Assembly: GCF_014191505.1 (NCBI RefSeq)
Contig: NZ_JACHWS010000003.1
Location: 434,001 to 498,000, forward strand
DNA from: Hoyosella altamirensis
GTDB taxonomy: Bacteria; Actinomycetota; Actinomycetes; Mycobacteriales; Mycobacteriaceae
Direction: 5' to 3'
Length of the DNA stretch: 64,000 nucleotides
Under the pieces are notes generated by a model. It was given only the letters and a program-made list of their open reading frames with translations. It had not been told where the DNA came from and searched no databases. The position numbers and the translations under genes were made by a program. Of the stretch, positions 39,465 to 52,062 are shown one piece after another. Numbering within the stretch: position 1 is the first letter of the stretch; the number at the start of each line of letters is the position of its first letter.

Positions 39465-41120
39465 TCACTTTCCGCCGAGCGCCGCGGACACCACTGCCCG
39501 CGCCTCGGCCTGAATCTGAGATAAATGGTCGCGGTCTTTGAACGATTCCGCGTAAATCTTGTACACGTCTTCAGTGCCTGAAGGGCGCGCTGCAAACCAG
39601 CCCGAATCGGTGCACACTTTGAGCCCGCCAATAGGTTTTCCATTGCCGGGAGCCTCGGTGAGGATCGCCGTAATCGGCTCTCCCGCAAGTTCTGTGGCCG
39701 TCACCTGGTGGGGTGACAATTGTGCGAGCACATGCTTTTCTTCGCGCGTCGCCGGTGCGTCTGTTCGCTCGTACACAGGTTCACCATGCTTCGCGGTGAG
39801 GTCGGTGTAATGCTGGCTGGGGGTGCGGCCCGTTGCGGCCAGAATCTCCGCGGCCAGCAAGCAAAGCACGATGCCGTCCTTATCTGTCGTCCAGACTTTT
39901 CCGTCCTTGCGAAGGAACGACGCGCCTGCGCTTTCTTCGCCGCCGAAAAGGATTGACGAGTTCACAAGGCCCGGAACGAACCATTTGAACCCCACCGGAA
40001 CTTCCACGAGAGGACGGCCGAGGTCCGCAACAACTCGATCGATCATCGATGACGACACGACCGTTTTACCTATACCGGCGCCTGCTGGCCAGCTCGGCCG
40101 GTGACGCACTAGGTAGTCGATAGCGACCGCGAGAAAATGGTTGGGGTTCATCAGACCAGCATCGGGGGTGACGATGCCGTGCCGGTCGGCGTCGGGGTCA
40201 TTGCCCGTCGCGAGGTCGTAGTTCGCCCGCTGGTCGACGAGCGACGCCATCGCGTACGCCGAGGAGCAGTCCATGCGGATCTTGCCGTCCCAGTCCAAGG
40301 TCATGAACCCCCAGGCTGGATCGACCTCGGGCTGCACCACCGTCAGCGAAATATCGTGTCGCGCAGCGATTTCAGCCCAATAGTCGACGCTCGCGCCGCC
40401 GAGCGGGTCGGCACCTATCCGGATTCCGGAGTTTTTGATCTGTTCGAGATCGACAATCGCCGGAAGATCGCCGATGTAGCTGCCGCGGAAGTCATAGCGC
40501 TGCGTGGTCTCTGCCTCGAGGGCACGCTCATACGGCATGCGCTTCACTGAGCCAAGGTCGGTGAGCAGCTCGTTCGCTCGGTTCTCGATCCACCGCGTCG
40601 CGTCGGAGTCCGCTGGACCGCCGTGAGGCGGGTTGTATTTGTACCCGCCATCACCGGGCGGATTGTGCGACGGTGTTATCACCACGCCATCCGCCTGCGC
40701 CGATTTGCCGTTAGCTCCCCGCCCCGCGTTGTAGGTCAGAATCGCATGCGAGAGCGCGGGGGTGGGGGTAAAGCCGTCACGGTTGTCGACGAGCACGGTC
40801 ACGCCGTTGGCAGCAAACACCTCCAGGGCGGTCTGAGCGGCGGGATCGGACAGGGCGTGCGTGTCCCGCCCCAAGAAGAGGGGGCCAGCGACACCCTCGC
40901 CTGCGCGGTACTCGCACAGTGCCTGGCTGACAGCGAGGATGTGCGCTTCATTAAAGGAGTTATTGGTACTGGAGCCGCGGTGTCCCGACGTTCCGAAGGC
41001 AACGCGCTGACCCGGTTCCGCCGGATCGGGTTTGTTATCAAAGTAGGCGCTGATCAGCGCGTTAACGTCGATGAGGTCCTCGGCGCGTGCATGTTCGCCC
41101 GCTCTCGGATGGATCGGCAT
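39465..41120 (-). CDS. pgm: Phosphoglucomutase
   Basis: The product has 551 residues and interconverts glucose-1-phosphate and glucose-6-phosphate. The phosphoserine is S151 in ITPSHNPPGDGGYKYNPP, and the metal loop is GNDPDADRHGIVTPD. GTSGHRGSS near the start and EESAGASFLRKDG complete the alpha-phosphohexomutase motifs. The start is ATG 41120 with AAGGAG at 8 bases; the frame upstream overlaps glgC and is not used. It lies 25 bases after glgC in the leftward operon and supplies glucose-1-phosphate for GlgC and GlgM. Confidence 0.94.
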   Translation of the reverse strand: MPIHPRAGEHARAEDLIDVNALISAYFDNKPDPAEPGQRVAFGTSGHRGSSTNNSFNEAHILAVSQALCEYRAGEGVAGPLFLGRDTHALSDPAAQTALEVFAANGVTVLVDNRDGFTPTPALSHAILTYNAGRGANGKSAQADGVVITPSHNPPGDGGYKYNPPHGGPADSDATRWIENRANELLTDLGSVKRMPYERALEAETTQRYDFRGSYIGDLPAIVDLEQIKNSGIRIGADPLGGASVDYWAEIAARHDISLTVVQPEVDPAWGFMTLDWDGKIRMDCSSAYAMASLVDQRANYDLATGNDPDADRHGIVTPDAGLMNPNHFLAVAIDYLVRHRPSWPAGAGIGKTVVSSSMIDRVVADLGRPLVEVPVGFKWFVPGLVNSSILFGGEESAGASFLRKDGKVWTTDKDGIVLCLLAAEILAATGRTPSQHYTDLTAKHGEPVYERTDAPATREEKHVLAQLSPHQVTATELAGEPITAILTEAPGNGKPIGGLKVCTDSGWFAARPSGTEDVYKIYAESFKDRDHLSQIQAEARAVVSAALGGK

Positions 41121-41145
41121 GGCATTTCTCCTTGCACAGTCGGTT

Positions 41146-42390
41146 TCAGAGCCCTGAATCAGTCGGCTGCTGCTTTGCGACCACAACCACGCCACCCTTG
41201 CTCACTGTGTAGGTGGCACTGTCTTCCTCGAGATCAACACCGATCGTCGCGCCAGGCGGAACTACAACGTTCTTGTCGAGAATCGCGTTGCGCACGACTG
41301 CGCCCGCTCCGATCACGACATTGTTGAACAGCACTGAGCCGTCAACCTCTGCGCCCGGACCAATTCTGACATCCGGAGACACAAGTGACCTGTTCACACG
41401 CGCGCCCGCAAGGATTGCACCTGGCGCGAGGATCGTATTCTGAAGTTCAGGCGTATGACCGTGGGACGAAACCACTTTCGCGGGCGGCCGCGGAGATTGG
41501 TGGCTCAGGATCGGCCAGCGATAGTTGTACAGGTTGAAGCCCGGGTTGTCGGCAACGACGTCCATGCTCGCTGCGTAGTACGAGTCGATCGTGCCCACGT
41601 CCCGCCAGTAGCCGCGATCTTGGTCCGTGCTGCCGGGCACGTAGTTCGTCGCGAAGTCATACACGTAGGCGCTGCCCGAACTGACGAATGCCGGGATGAT
41701 GTCGCCACCCATGTCGTGGCTCGATCCGATATTCGTTGCGTCACGTTTCACTGCGTCAACCAGTGCTTGAGTGGTGAAAACATAGTTGCCCATCGAGGCG
41801 TAGACCTCGTTTGGAGCGTCCGGCAAGCCAATCGCATCCGAAGGCTTCTCCCGGAACGCCGCGATCTTCTCGCCGGCCTGATCGGTTTCAATCACGCCGA
41901 ACTGACTCGCCTCTTCAATCGGGACCCTGATCGCGGCCACAGTGGCCGCAGCACCCGACTCGACGTGCTCGGCGATCATGTCGCGCGGATCGATACGGTA
42001 GATATGGTCAGCGCCGAATACGGCCACATACTTTGGCCGCTCGTCGTAAATCAGATTGAGCGACTGATAGATCGCATCGGCGGAGCCCGCGAACCAGCGC
42101 GGCCCCGTCCGCTGTTGCGCTGGGACAGGCGCGACGAAGTCCCCCAGCATTGAAGGTAACCGCCAGGTCAGGGAGACATGCCTGTCGAGGCTGTGGGACT
42201 TGTATTGGGTGAGAACAACGATCTTCCTGATGCCCGCATTCACCAGATTAGAAAGTGCGAAGTCGATCAAACGGTACGTTCCGCCGAACGGAACAGCGGG
42301 TTTGGCTCGGTCGGCAGTCAGCGGCATCAGCCGCTTGCCCTCCCCACCTGCTAAAACAATGGCCAGGACGTCGCCGGTATCAATCAGCAT
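41146..42390 (-). CDS. glgC: Glucose-1-phosphate adenylyltransferase
   Basis: The product has 414 residues and makes ADP-glucose, the donor for GlgM. The nucleotide-binding [19 protein letters not shown] lies near the N-terminus, followed by [23 protein letters not shown] and the [12 protein letters not shown] motif. A C-terminal left-handed beta helix holds repeated hexads around [24 protein letters not shown] lies 6-10 bases before ATG 42390. It heads the six-gene glucan operon and is divergent from treX, with 267 bases between them. Confidence 0.95.
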   Translation of the reverse strand: MLIDTGDVLAIVLAGGEGKRLMPLTADRAKPAVPFGGTYRLIDFALSNLVNAGIRKIVVLTQYKSHSLDRHVSLTWRLPSMLGDFVAPVPAQQRTGPRWFAGSADAIYQSLNLIYDERPKYVAVFGADHIYRIDPRDMIAEHVESGAAATVAAIRVPIEEASQFGVIETDQAGEKIAAFREKPSDAIGLPDAPNEVYASMGNYVFTTQALVDAVKRDATNIGSSHDMGGDIIPAFVSSGSAYVYDFATNYVPGSTDQDRGYWRDVGTIDSYYAASMDVVADNPGFNLYNYRWPILSHQSPRPPAKVVSSHGHTPELQNTILAPGAILAGARVNRSLVSPDVRIGPGAEVDGSVLFNNVVIGAGAVVRNAILDKNVVVPPGATIGVDLEEDSATYTVSKGGVVVVAKQQPTDSGL

Positions 42391-42657
42391 TAGGTGCCTC
42401 CTCCCAGACCGGCACTGTCACTTGTGGTGAAAATGCCCATCGTGGGTGTTGTTTAAATTGTGGTACTCGTCACAATCTAACACCACGAGATTGGGGCGTC
42501 AGATCGCCGCCTTATTGCCCGAATTACTCGGCTACAACCACATACACACGGGCACCTTCGGGCGTGGCGTTGGACGCGTATTGACCACACCACGCGTCGG
42601 TAGTGCCCCCCATCACTCGGGCGTAACAGAACACAGGCAAACGTCTACTGTTTAGAT
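42391..42657. promoter_or_regulatory. Divergent promoter region between glgC and treX
   Basis: 267 bases holding the promoters for both glucan transcription units. An inverted repeat ATTGTG/CACAAT (42457-42462 and 42471-42476) with an 8-base spacer could be an operator. On the treX side TACTGT (42646-42651) ends 6 bases before ATG 42658 with no ribosome-binding site, so treX may be leaderless. Confidence 0.45.
42646..42657 (+). promoter_or_regulatory. -10 box of a probable leaderless treX transcript
   Basis: TACTGT at 42646-42651 is followed by exactly 6 bases and then ATG 42658. No Shine-Dalgarno-like sequence is seen. There is no clear -35 box. Confidence 0.45.
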
Positions 42658-44768
<2,111 letters not shown>

Positions 44769-44772
<4 letters not shown>

Positions 44773-47096
44773 TCACCTCCACATACCGGCTGCAGCTGCG
44801 CGCTGCGACCGCTCTGTCTGCGGGTTTCACATTTCACGACGCTGCTGGGCTGGTTCCGTACCTCCGTGAGCTCGGTGTGAGCCACCTCTACCTCTCACCG
44901 TTCCTCACCGCCGTCGATGGTTCAGCCCATGGCTACGACGTCGTAGACCCCGGTTCGGTCGCCCATGTCCTGGGCGGACGCGAGGGGCTGCAGTGCCTCG
45001 CTGATGAGGCTCACGCGGCGGGACTCGGACTGATCGGCGATATCGTCCCGAACCACATGGGGGTCGCTAAACCGGCCAGCAATCGGTGGTGGTGGGATGT
45101 CCTCACGCACGGGCGAGAGTCTCGCTACGCAGCCTACTTCGACATCGACTGGGACTCGGATCCCGAAGGCCGGCTTCGGCTTCCAGCTCTCGGAAACATC
45201 AGCGAGCTCGAGCATCTTGAACTCGACGGCGACGTGCTTCGGGTCCATGGTGTCGAGTATCCCGTGGGCCCCGGGACACACGGCGGTACCGCGCATGCGG
45301 TGCACGATCGGCAGCTTTATCGCCTGATCGACTGGCGCGACGGTCCGAACTTCCGCCGCTTTCTCGGAATCAACGAACTGGCAGCACTTCGGCAGGAAGA
45401 GAAACGAGTCTTTGAGGCTACCCACCAGCTAATCGGAGAGCTGACTGCGGAAGGTGTGCTTGACGGTGTACGAGTCGACCACCTCGATGGCCTCGCCCGG
45501 CCAGAACAATACATCCACTGGCTTCGCGATCTGCTCGGCGCGGACAAGCTACTCGTCGTGGAGAAAGTGATCGGCAGCAACGAAGAACTCGACCCACAAC
45601 TGCCAGTTGACGGCACCACGGGGTACGAAACGCTGCGCGAGATCGGCGGTGTCTTCAACGATCCAGGCAGTGCCGATGCTCTTCAGCAGCTCGCGCACGA
45701 ATTCACTGGCAGCAGTTGGGATGCGGGGGCAATCGCCACCGCGACGCGCGAACTGAAAATTGCCGCTGCCGCTGGTCCGCTCAAACCTGAACTCAACCGG
45801 GTGAGCCGTGCTGTCAGCACCACCGAATCGGATCTCAGCGCGACTACGGAAGCCATCATCGAGACGATCGCTGAGCTTCCTGTCTACCGCGCGGATTCCA
45901 GCGATCATTTCGCTCACCTGACGAGCGCCCTCAACACTGTCACCGCGCGCGGAGCTGAAATTGGCGCGGCGGCGCAGAAGCTTCGGGCGTCCCTCGACGA
46001 GCCAGAGATACTCAGCCGTTTCAGTCAGCTCAGCGCGGGCGCAATGTCCATCGCGACAGAAGGCCCCCTCGCGTACCGGGCAACTCGGCTCATCTCGCTC
46101 CTCGAGATGGGCGGAGACCCGAGCCGCCTAGCGACGGCCAGTGATGAGCTCCATGCGTTCTTTAAGCGCACCGCGGAAACGTGGCCCCGCACGATGACGA
46201 CCCTTTCAACGCACGACGCGAAGCGCGGCGAGGATGTGCGGGCCAGAATCAGCGTTCTCACTCAGTTCCCCGAACAGTTCGGGGAACTCGCCCGTGCCTG
46301 CGACGCAGTTCAGCCTGCCCCTGACCGCGCGACCGGCTACTTTCTGCTGCAGAACATCATCGGCGTCTGGCCAGAAGCTGGTCCGCCCTCCCCTGCCCTT
46401 CGCGATCGTCTCGCTGACTTCGCCGTCAAAGCGGCCCGTGAAGCGGGAATTCGCTCGGGGTGGGGCACGCCGGATTCGGATTTCGAAGACTCGCTGATCA
46501 ACTGGATCGGGGAGATCTGCGACGGCAGCTCCGCCGCGCTCATCAGTTCGTTTGTCGCTCGGATCAGCCCGCACGCGCACGCCGTGTCGCTAGGGCAGAA
46601 ACTGTTCCAGCTCGCCGGTCCCGGCATTCCCGACGTGTACCAGGGCACTGAAATGTGGGAGGACTCGCTCACCGATCCGGACAACCGTCGTTTCGTCAGT
46701 TACCCCCGGTTCGACTTCGCGCTCCGCCAAGTCAGCCGGGTGCCTCCCTCATCGAGCGAACCTGCATGGCTCACGAAACTACGACTGGTTCGGGAGACAC
46801 TGAAGCTGCGGCGCGAGCGGCCCGCCGCGTTCATCGGCGGCGGCTACGCACCGGTGGCGCCTGATCAAACATTCGTGGCAGGCTTCAGCCGGTCACGACC
46901 AGAGCAGCCTCCCGAGATCGTCGCAATCGCAGCTCGGTTTACCGCGGTTCGGTCACAGCAAGATTGGGCAGACACCACGATCACGCTTCCTGCTGGCGCA
47001 TGGACGGATAGGCTCACAGGGATCGACCACACAGGCACGGTCGACGCGCCAACCCTCCTAGGGACCTACCCAGTCGCGCTGCTCTCGCAGTCCTAG
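44769..47096 (+). CDS. treY: Maltooligosyltrehalose synthase
   Basis: A GH13_26 enzyme of 775 residues that isomerises the reducing-end glucose of maltodextrins to form maltooligosyltrehalose. Family segments visible are STYRLQLRAATALSAG, LYLSPFLTAVDGSAHGYDV, DIVPNHMGVAKP, LDGVRVDHLDGLARP with the nucleophile Asp, and LVVEKVIGSNEELD with the acid/base Glu. GTG 44769 overlaps the treX stop by 4 bases. TreZ, which releases trehalose in the next step, is not encoded downstream: 11 bases after the treY stop comes the convergent wag31 stop. Its partner must therefore lie elsewhere or be missing. Confidence 0.93.
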
Positions 47097-47107
47097 ACCC
47101 ATCGGCC

Positions 47108-47854
47108 CTAACTGCCGTTGCTCACAAGTTCTGCCTGGGCCGACGATTCGGACTCCTCGTCGACAATTTCTGGCTCATCCTCGTCGTGCGCAGGGCGCGG
47201 CACCGGCTGGCTTCCGGAGGTCATCGACGTCAGATCTTCGAGCTGCGACTCCAGGTACGCCTTAAGCCGCACCCGATACTCACGCTCGAATGTGCGGAGC
47301 TGATCGATCCGCCCTTCAAGTACGCGGCGCTGCTCATTTATCGCACCCAAGATCTCTGTGTGCTGACGCTCGGCATCAGACTGGAGCGACTCCGCACGTT
47401 CCTGAGCAGCGGATAGTTCACCGTCGCCCTTCTCACGCGCGGCCGTGACGATCGTCTCTGCCTTCTCGCGGGCATCCTTCACCATCGCAGCGGACTTATC
47501 GCGCGCTTCGGTGAGCATCGTCTTGGACTTTTCCTTCGCGTCCGTCAGCGTCGAATCCGCTTCCTGACGAGCATCAGACGTCAGACGATCAGCCATCTCC
47601 TGCGCGAGGCCGATGATCTTCGCTGCCTGAGCGCTGGCCGCCTCACCAGAGCCCTCGTGCTTGTTAACGTTCGCCAGCTTCGATTCGAGTTCGGTAACGC
47701 GCTCACGCAGATCACCATTCTCGTCAGCTAAGCGTGCAAGTTCCTGCTCAACAAGATCGAGAAAGACGTCGACTTCGTCTTCGTCGTAACCCCGCTTACC
47801 AAGCGACGGCTTTTTGAACGCCACATTGTGGACGTCCGCCGGAGTCAGACGCAT
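47108..47854 (-). CDS. wag31: DivIVA-family polar growth protein
   Basis: The product has 248 residues. The N-terminal membrane-binding region reads [32 protein letters not shown], followed by a coiled coil (about residues 28-60), a variable linker, and a long second coiled coil rich in Ala/Glu/Lys (about 85-205). The tail is acidic. Wag31 marks the cell poles and directs apical peptidoglycan synthesis. AGGGAG sits before ATG 47854. It is the last gene of the dcw cluster and converges with treY across an 11-base gap, with no separate terminator visible. Confidence 0.95.
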   Translation of the reverse strand: MRLTPADVHNVAFKKPSLGKRGYDEDEVDVFLDLVEQELARLADENGDLRERVTELESKLANVNKHEGSGEAASAQAAKIIGLAQEMADRLTSDARQEADSTLTDAKEKSKTMLTEARDKSAAMVKDAREKAETIVTAAREKGDGELSAAQERAESLQSDAERQHTEILGAINEQRRVLEGRIDQLRTFEREYRVRLKAYLESQLEDLTSMTSGSQPVPRPAHDEDEPEIVDEESESSAQAELVSNGS

Positions 47855-47909
47855 GTCTCCCTAACCTTCCTCACAGGTCTGTTGCACAACGCACTTATCG
47901 GACCCAACC

Positions 47910-48206
47910 CTACGCGTTGCTCGCAATGATGCCGCCAATGACACTCTGCACCACCATGATTCCGATCAGCAGGATGAGGACAGACAGATCCAGCCGTACC
48001 GACCCTAAAGGGATCGGTGGAATGAACTTCCGGAGGAACTTAATCGGCGGATCTGTGATGGTGAAGATGAACTCCAGGATGACAACAATCGCGCCCGTGG
48101 GATGCCAATCCCGCGCGAACATCCGGATGAACTCGATGACCACCCGCGCGATGAGGAAAAGCGAGTAGAAGAACAGAAGATTCGAGATCACTACAAGGAT
48201 CAGCAC
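47910..48206 (-). CDS. YggT-family membrane protein
   Basis: The product is about 98 residues with two hydrophobic segments: an N-terminal helix leading to LIARVVIEFIRMFARDW, and a C-terminal one, LDLSVLILLIGIMVVQSVIG. Between them is TDPPIKFLRKFIPP, the YggT signature. GTG 48206 is chosen because it aligns with the mycobacterial length; the frame runs upstream to a TTG with no added similarity. It lies between sepF and wag31 as in related genomes. Its molecular role is unsettled, and links to septum or osmotic function have been proposed for family members. Confidence 0.86.
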   Translation of the reverse strand: MLILVVISNLLFFYSLFLIARVVIEFIRMFARDWHPTGAIVVILEFIFTITDPPIKFLRKFIPPIPLGSVRLDLSVLILLIGIMVVQSVIGGIIASNA

Positions 48207-48303
48207 TCTGCCACTCTGCCTGACTTCACGAGAAGGTTCAAACCCGCCAGCGCTTCGCAAGCGCCAGCATCGCCCGCCGCCCTATGCGGCGGACAATGAG
48301 GAA

Positions 48304-48996
48304 TCAACGGGCCTGATAGAACCCGGTTTCTGCGATGCGACGACGATCTTCGGCCGAGACATCGATGTCAGCTGGTGACAGCAAGAACACCTTGGACGCC
48401 ACCTTCTCAAAGCTGCCGTTCAGCGCAAAGGCGCATCCTGCAGCAAAGTCGACCAATCGCTTCGCATCCGCGCCTGGCATGTCATTGAGGTCCATGATCA
48501 CAGGTACGCCTTCGCGGAACTGTTCACCGATGGTGCGCGCCTCACTGTAGTCGCGCGGACGGAGCGTGGTGATCTTGCCCAACTGGCTGCCTTCCTCCAT
48601 AACGGCCGCAGGACGGCGGTCCGGGCCTCCCTCGTGCCGATCAACGCGTGGCGCCCGCTGCAGTGGCTGCCTGAGTGGTGCGCGGCCAAAGTCCTCAGGA
48701 GCTGGTCCAGGCTGCGGGCCACGGGCTGCACGGGGGTCCACGCCGAAGCGGTCGCGGTCGAAACCCTCACGGTCGAAACCATCACGCTCGTACCCATCCC
48801 GGTCAAAACCGCCGCGCGGGTAGTCGTCGCGCTCACCCCGACGGGGTGGTACGTACGTACCAGGACGATAGCCCGGCATCTCCTCATCGCGGCGCATGCG
48901 TCCGCGAGGGTGCTCAGGCTCATCAAGGTAGTCGTCCTCATACTCCGCGGGCGGTACTAGCGCGAAGTACTCCTTGATCTTCTGCAGAGTGCTCAT
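48304..48996 (-). CDS. sepF: SepF, FtsZ membrane-anchoring cell-division protein
   Basis: The product has 230 residues. A short N-terminal amphipathic helix (MSTLQKIKEYFALV) anchors the membrane. A disordered linker rich in Asp, Arg and Gly follows, with repeated DRDGYERDGFDREGFD-like units (about residues 55-90). The globular domain begins near residue 140 (KITTLRPRDYSEARTIGEQF, VIMDLNDMPGADAKRLVDFAAG, FLLSPADIDVS). ATG 48996 is chosen for its GGAAGG ribosome-binding site; the frame runs 29 codons further without similarity. In actinobacteria SepF tethers FtsZ, replacing FtsA and ZipA. Confidence 0.95.
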   Translation of the reverse strand: MSTLQKIKEYFALVPPAEYEDDYLDEPEHPRGRMRRDEEMPGYRPGTYVPPRRGERDDYPRGGFDRDGYERDGFDREGFDRDRFGVDPRAARGPQPGPAPEDFGRAPLRQPLQRAPRVDRHEGGPDRRPAAVMEEGSQLGKITTLRPRDYSEARTIGEQFREGVPVIMDLNDMPGADAKRLVDFAAGCAFALNGSFEKVASKVFLLSPADIDVSAEDRRRIAETGFYQAR

Positions 48997-49090
48997 AGAT
49001 GACCTTCCTTGGCAGGGGCGAAAAGGCTGTGTCGGGATAGGTGGATGTAGTCCGCGCATTTGGGTGTTCGGGCAGTTCACCATCGTTCAA

Positions 49091-49834
49091 TTACGGCGAG
49101 GTTATCGTTCTGAGACCCAACAATGCGGTACCGACACGCACGCAGGTAGAGCCGTGTCGCACAGCGATTTCCGCGTCACCCGACATTCCGGCCGAAAGCT
49201 CCACTGCGGAAGGGAACCGCGCCACAAATCGTTCATGGATGGCACCGAGTTCTGCGAACGCTTCTTCCGGCACCGCACTGAGCGGTGGGACACACATCAA
49301 GCCCGCCAGTCTCAGCCCCTTCGCCCCGGCAACCTGCTCGCCAAGAGCTTCCAGTTCGCTCGGGGGCGCTCCCCCGCGCTGCTCATCCTGATCAAGACTG
49401 ACTTGCAGGTAGATCGAGAGGTCTGACACTCGGTCGCCCCTCTCCAGTGCGGACTGGACCCCACGCTCGAGCGCCGTGACGAGCTTGCTGCTGTCGACTG
49501 ACTGCACTGAACTTGCCCAGCGCGCGATTCCACTCGCTTTCTTGCGCTGCAATCGGCCGATCATGTGCCACCGCACGTCAGCGCCTGGCTCGAGTTCCGC
49601 AAACGCCTCCACCTTGGCTGCTGCCTCCTGCGCGCGTGCCTCACCGAAGTGACGGAAGCCAAGGCGATAAAGGATCTGCACGTCGCTGGCGGGAAAGAAT
49701 TTCGTCACCGGAAGTAGCTCGACTTCCCGCTCGGCTCTGCCAGCCGCACTGCACGCATCACGAAGCCGGTCACGCTGAGCAGTGACGGCATCGGCGATCT
49801 CCCGAGCGCGCGCAGTACTCAATACATCATCCAC
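49091..49834 (-). CDS. yggS: YggS-family PLP homeostasis protein
   Basis: The product has 247 residues and an alanine-racemase-like barrel without catalysis. PLP-lysine is in LLPVTKFFPASDV (near residue 38). HFGEARAQEA, WHMIGRLQRKK, VQSVDSSKL, GLMCVPP and SAGMSGDAEIAV are all conserved. GTG 49834 follows the pgeF stop by 2 bases with GGAG 5 bases ahead; the longer open frame would overlap pgeF by 90 bases. It lies between pgeF and sepF in the dcw cluster, as in related species. Confidence 0.93.
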   Translation of the reverse strand: MDDVLSTARAREIADAVTAQRDRLRDACSAAGRAEREVELLPVTKFFPASDVQILYRLGFRHFGEARAQEAAAKVEAFAELEPGADVRWHMIGRLQRKKASGIARWASSVQSVDSSKLVTALERGVQSALERGDRVSDLSIYLQVSLDQDEQRGGAPPSELEALGEQVAGAKGLRLAGLMCVPPLSAVPEEAFAELGAIHERFVARFPSAVELSAGMSGDAEIAVRHGSTCVRVGTALLGLRTITSP

Positions 49835-49836
49835 AG

Positions 49837-50541
49837 TTACTCCGTCATCCAGATCAGCGACGCGAACCGCCCCGTGGGCGCAGTGCGGCGGTGACTGTAC
49901 AACGTTGGATCCTCGATCGTGCAACGGGGGTCTTGCCGGATCTCGCGAATCCCGAAACTTCTCAGTTGCCGCTCCAGTCCGGCGGGCAGGTCGATCGATG
50001 GGGTACCGGACCGAGTCGTCGATGAACTCCGCGGCAGGTGCCGCTCTACGTCTGCACGCATCTCATCAGGGACCTCGTAACACCGGCCACACGCCGATGG
50101 ACCGAGAAGAACAGTGATACGGCCAGGGTCTGCCCCCATGCTGGCCATCTGGCCGATCACTGCCTTCACGACCCCGTTCTTCGCGCCGACCCTTCCGGCA
50201 TGCGCGGCCCCTATCACACATGCCGTTTCATCGGCGAGCAGCACTGGCACGCAATCAGCGGTCAATACTGCGAGAACGAGGCCGGGCTTCGCGGTGACAA
50301 CCGCATCGGTTTCGGTAAGTGGCTCCGAAGAAGGGCGCTCGACTACTGCGACTTGCGTGCCATGCACCTGGTCCATCCAGATCACACGATCGCCGCCCAC
50401 GCCGAGGTCCGCAGCGAGCCGCCGGCGGTTCTCCGCAACAGCGTCCGGTGCGTCACCGACGTGAACGCCGAGGTTGAGGGAGTCGTAAGGGGGTTGGGAG
50501 ATGCCGCCCGACCGTGTAGTGATCTTCCACCGAACTGGCAT
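49837..50541 (-). CDS. pgeF: YfiH/PgeF-family copper-type polyphenol oxidase / purine nucleoside phosphorylase
   Basis: The product has 234 residues. Metal-site residues are in MDQVHGTQV (His), LTADCVPVLL (Cys) and GAAHAGRVG (His), which fit the Zn-binding CNF1/YfiH fold. Members have been described as peptidoglycan editing factor (PgeF) and as purine nucleoside phosphorylase/adenosine deaminase. ATG 50541 is preceded by a very strong AGGGGGGGCGAG; TTG 50559 is the alternative. It follows ftsZ directly in the cell-division operon. Confidence 0.9.
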   Translation of the reverse strand: MPVRWKITTRSGGISQPPYDSLNLGVHVGDAPDAVAENRRRLAADLGVGGDRVIWMDQVHGTQVAVVERPSSEPLTETDAVVTAKPGLVLAVLTADCVPVLLADETACVIGAAHAGRVGAKNGVVKAVIGQMASMGADPGRITVLLGPSACGRCYEVPDEMRADVERHLPRSSSTTRSGTPSIDLPAGLERQLRSFGIREIRQDPRCTIEDPTLYSHRRTAPTGRFASLIWMTE

Positions 50542-50595
50542 CTCGCCCCCCCTAATCAACTCCCCCGATTATCGCCCGATGAAGGGCCATAATCG

Positions 50596-51831
50596 TTACC
50601 GCATAAACGGCGGAACGTCGAAATCGTCGTCGAAATCGTCGTTGTAGCGGCCGCGGCCCTGTCCAGATCCTGCGGGTACTTGATCGGGCCGGGAGGGGGC
50701 ATCCCCGCGACGACCATTACCTGCTGGGATTGGAGGCAAATCACCGCTGAAGCGGTTGCGAGAGGATGAAAACTCGCGTCCTGCAGGAGCCTCAGGAGCG
50801 GCGCGCCGGGTGTTCTCAGGTGCAGGGCGTGAGGCCGCCTGTCGTGTGGGCTCACGCCGCTCGTCACGAATGTTCCGGGCCGGTGGGGCTCCATCGAAGC
50901 CTGCGGCGATGACCGTGACCCGAACCTCGTCGCCGAGGGAGTCGTCGATCACTGTTCCGAAGATGATGTTCGCATCGACGTGAGCAGCTTCTTCAACCAG
51001 GCTTGCCGCGTCATGAATCTCGAACAGACCGAGATCAGAGCCACCGGCGATGGACAGGAGCACACCGTGCGCACCGTCCATGGATGCCTCGAGCAGTGGT
51101 GAATTGATCGCCGCCTCAGCTGCCTTGACAGCGCGACCCTCACCCCGGGATGAACCGATACCCATTAGCGCGGTACCCGCTCCGGACATCACACCCTTGA
51201 CGTCGGCGAAGTCGACGTTGATGAGACCCGGAGTGGTGATCAGGTCAGTGATGCCCTGCACACCATTGAGGAGAACCTCGTCTGCTGAGCGGAAGGCATC
51301 CATGAGGCTGACTGCTGCGTCACCGAGCTGCAGCAGGCGGTCATTCGGGATGACAATGAGCGTGTCGCAGGACTCGCGCAGTGAGGCGATACCAGCCTCC
51401 GCCTGACCTCCGCGGCGCTTGCCCTCAAAAGAGAACGGCCGGGTGACAACACCGACTGTCAGCGCGCCGAGCTTTCGAGCGATGCTCGCAACCACCGGGG
51501 CGCCTCCGGTACCCGTACCGCCGCCCTCCCCGGCGGTAACGAAGACCATGTCTGCGCCTTTGATGACTTCTTCAATTTCGTTCTTATGATCTTCCGCAGC
51601 TTTGCGGCCGACTTCGGGGTCTGCACCTGCGCCGAGACCTCGTGTGAGTTCACGACCCACATCGAGTTTCACGTCAGCGTCGCTCATCAGCAACGCTTGC
51701 GCATCCGTGTTGATCGCGATGAACTCAACACCTTTGAGTCCCGCTTCGATCATTCGGTTTACTGCGTTGACCCCACCGCCGCCGATGCCGACGACTTTGA
51801 TAACGGCGAGGTAGTTGTGCGGGGGCGTCAT
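50596..51831 (-). CDS. ftsZ: Cell-division GTPase FtsZ
   Basis: The product has 411 residues. The tubulin signature GGGTGTG lies in [15 protein letters not shown] (about residue 102). The N-terminal [19 protein letters not shown] and T7-loop [15 protein letters not shown] are typical. The C-terminal tail is Arg/Pro/Gly-rich and ends in [10 protein letters not shown], the SepF/FtsW-binding peptide. GGAAGG lies upstream of ATG 51831. The upstream 230 bases hold a repeat-rich segment that may carry its promoter. It polymerises into the division ring. Confidence 0.98.
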   Translation of the reverse strand: MTPPHNYLAVIKVVGIGGGGVNAVNRMIEAGLKGVEFIAINTDAQALLMSDADVKLDVGRELTRGLGAGADPEVGRKAAEDHKNEIEEVIKGADMVFVTAGEGGGTGTGGAPVVASIARKLGALTVGVVTRPFSFEGKRRGGQAEAGIASLRESCDTLIVIPNDRLLQLGDAAVSLMDAFRSADEVLLNGVQGITDLITTPGLINVDFADVKGVMSGAGTALMGIGSSRGEGRAVKAAEAAINSPLLEASMDGAHGVLLSIAGGSDLGLFEIHDAASLVEEAAHVDANIIFGTVIDDSLGDEVRVTVIAAGFDGAPPARNIRDERREPTRQAASRPAPENTRRAAPEAPAGREFSSSRNRFSGDLPPIPAGNGRRGDAPSRPDQVPAGSGQGRGRYNDDFDDDFDVPPFMR

Positions 51832-51900
51832 GGGCTCTCGCCTTCCATGTGTCTTGCTCTACCAGCGTTCTTTGTGGACCTTCGGGGGCCGGGAACTCGA

Positions 51901-51937
51901 ACCCTAAACTCTAAACCTCAACCACAGGGTTAGAGTT
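51901..51937. repeat. TTAGAGTT-type repeats upstream of ftsZ
   Basis: AACTCTAAACC (51907-51917) and GGGTTAGAGTT (51927-51937) form a 10/11 inverted repeat. Neighbouring bases repeat ACCCTAAACT and TAAACCTCAACC. It lies about 75-110 bases upstream of the ftsZ start, within the ftsQ-ftsZ gap, and TTGACA lies just upstream on the minus strand (51943-51938). Possibly a promoter or operator. Confidence 0.5.
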
Positions 51938-52062
51938 ATGTCAAGTACCTGACTGCTCGGAAACGCTAGGCATGACGCAAGACGATCTCCATTAGGCGCG
52001 CCGAGACTGCACAGTTATTTCTTCTTCGCGAAACGTTGACCGTGTCGTGCTGCGTGGAAGCG

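Noticed and set aside
51901-51937. Telomere-like CCCTAA repeats
   Set aside because: Too few and irregular, inside the division cluster; more likely a promoter-region repeat.
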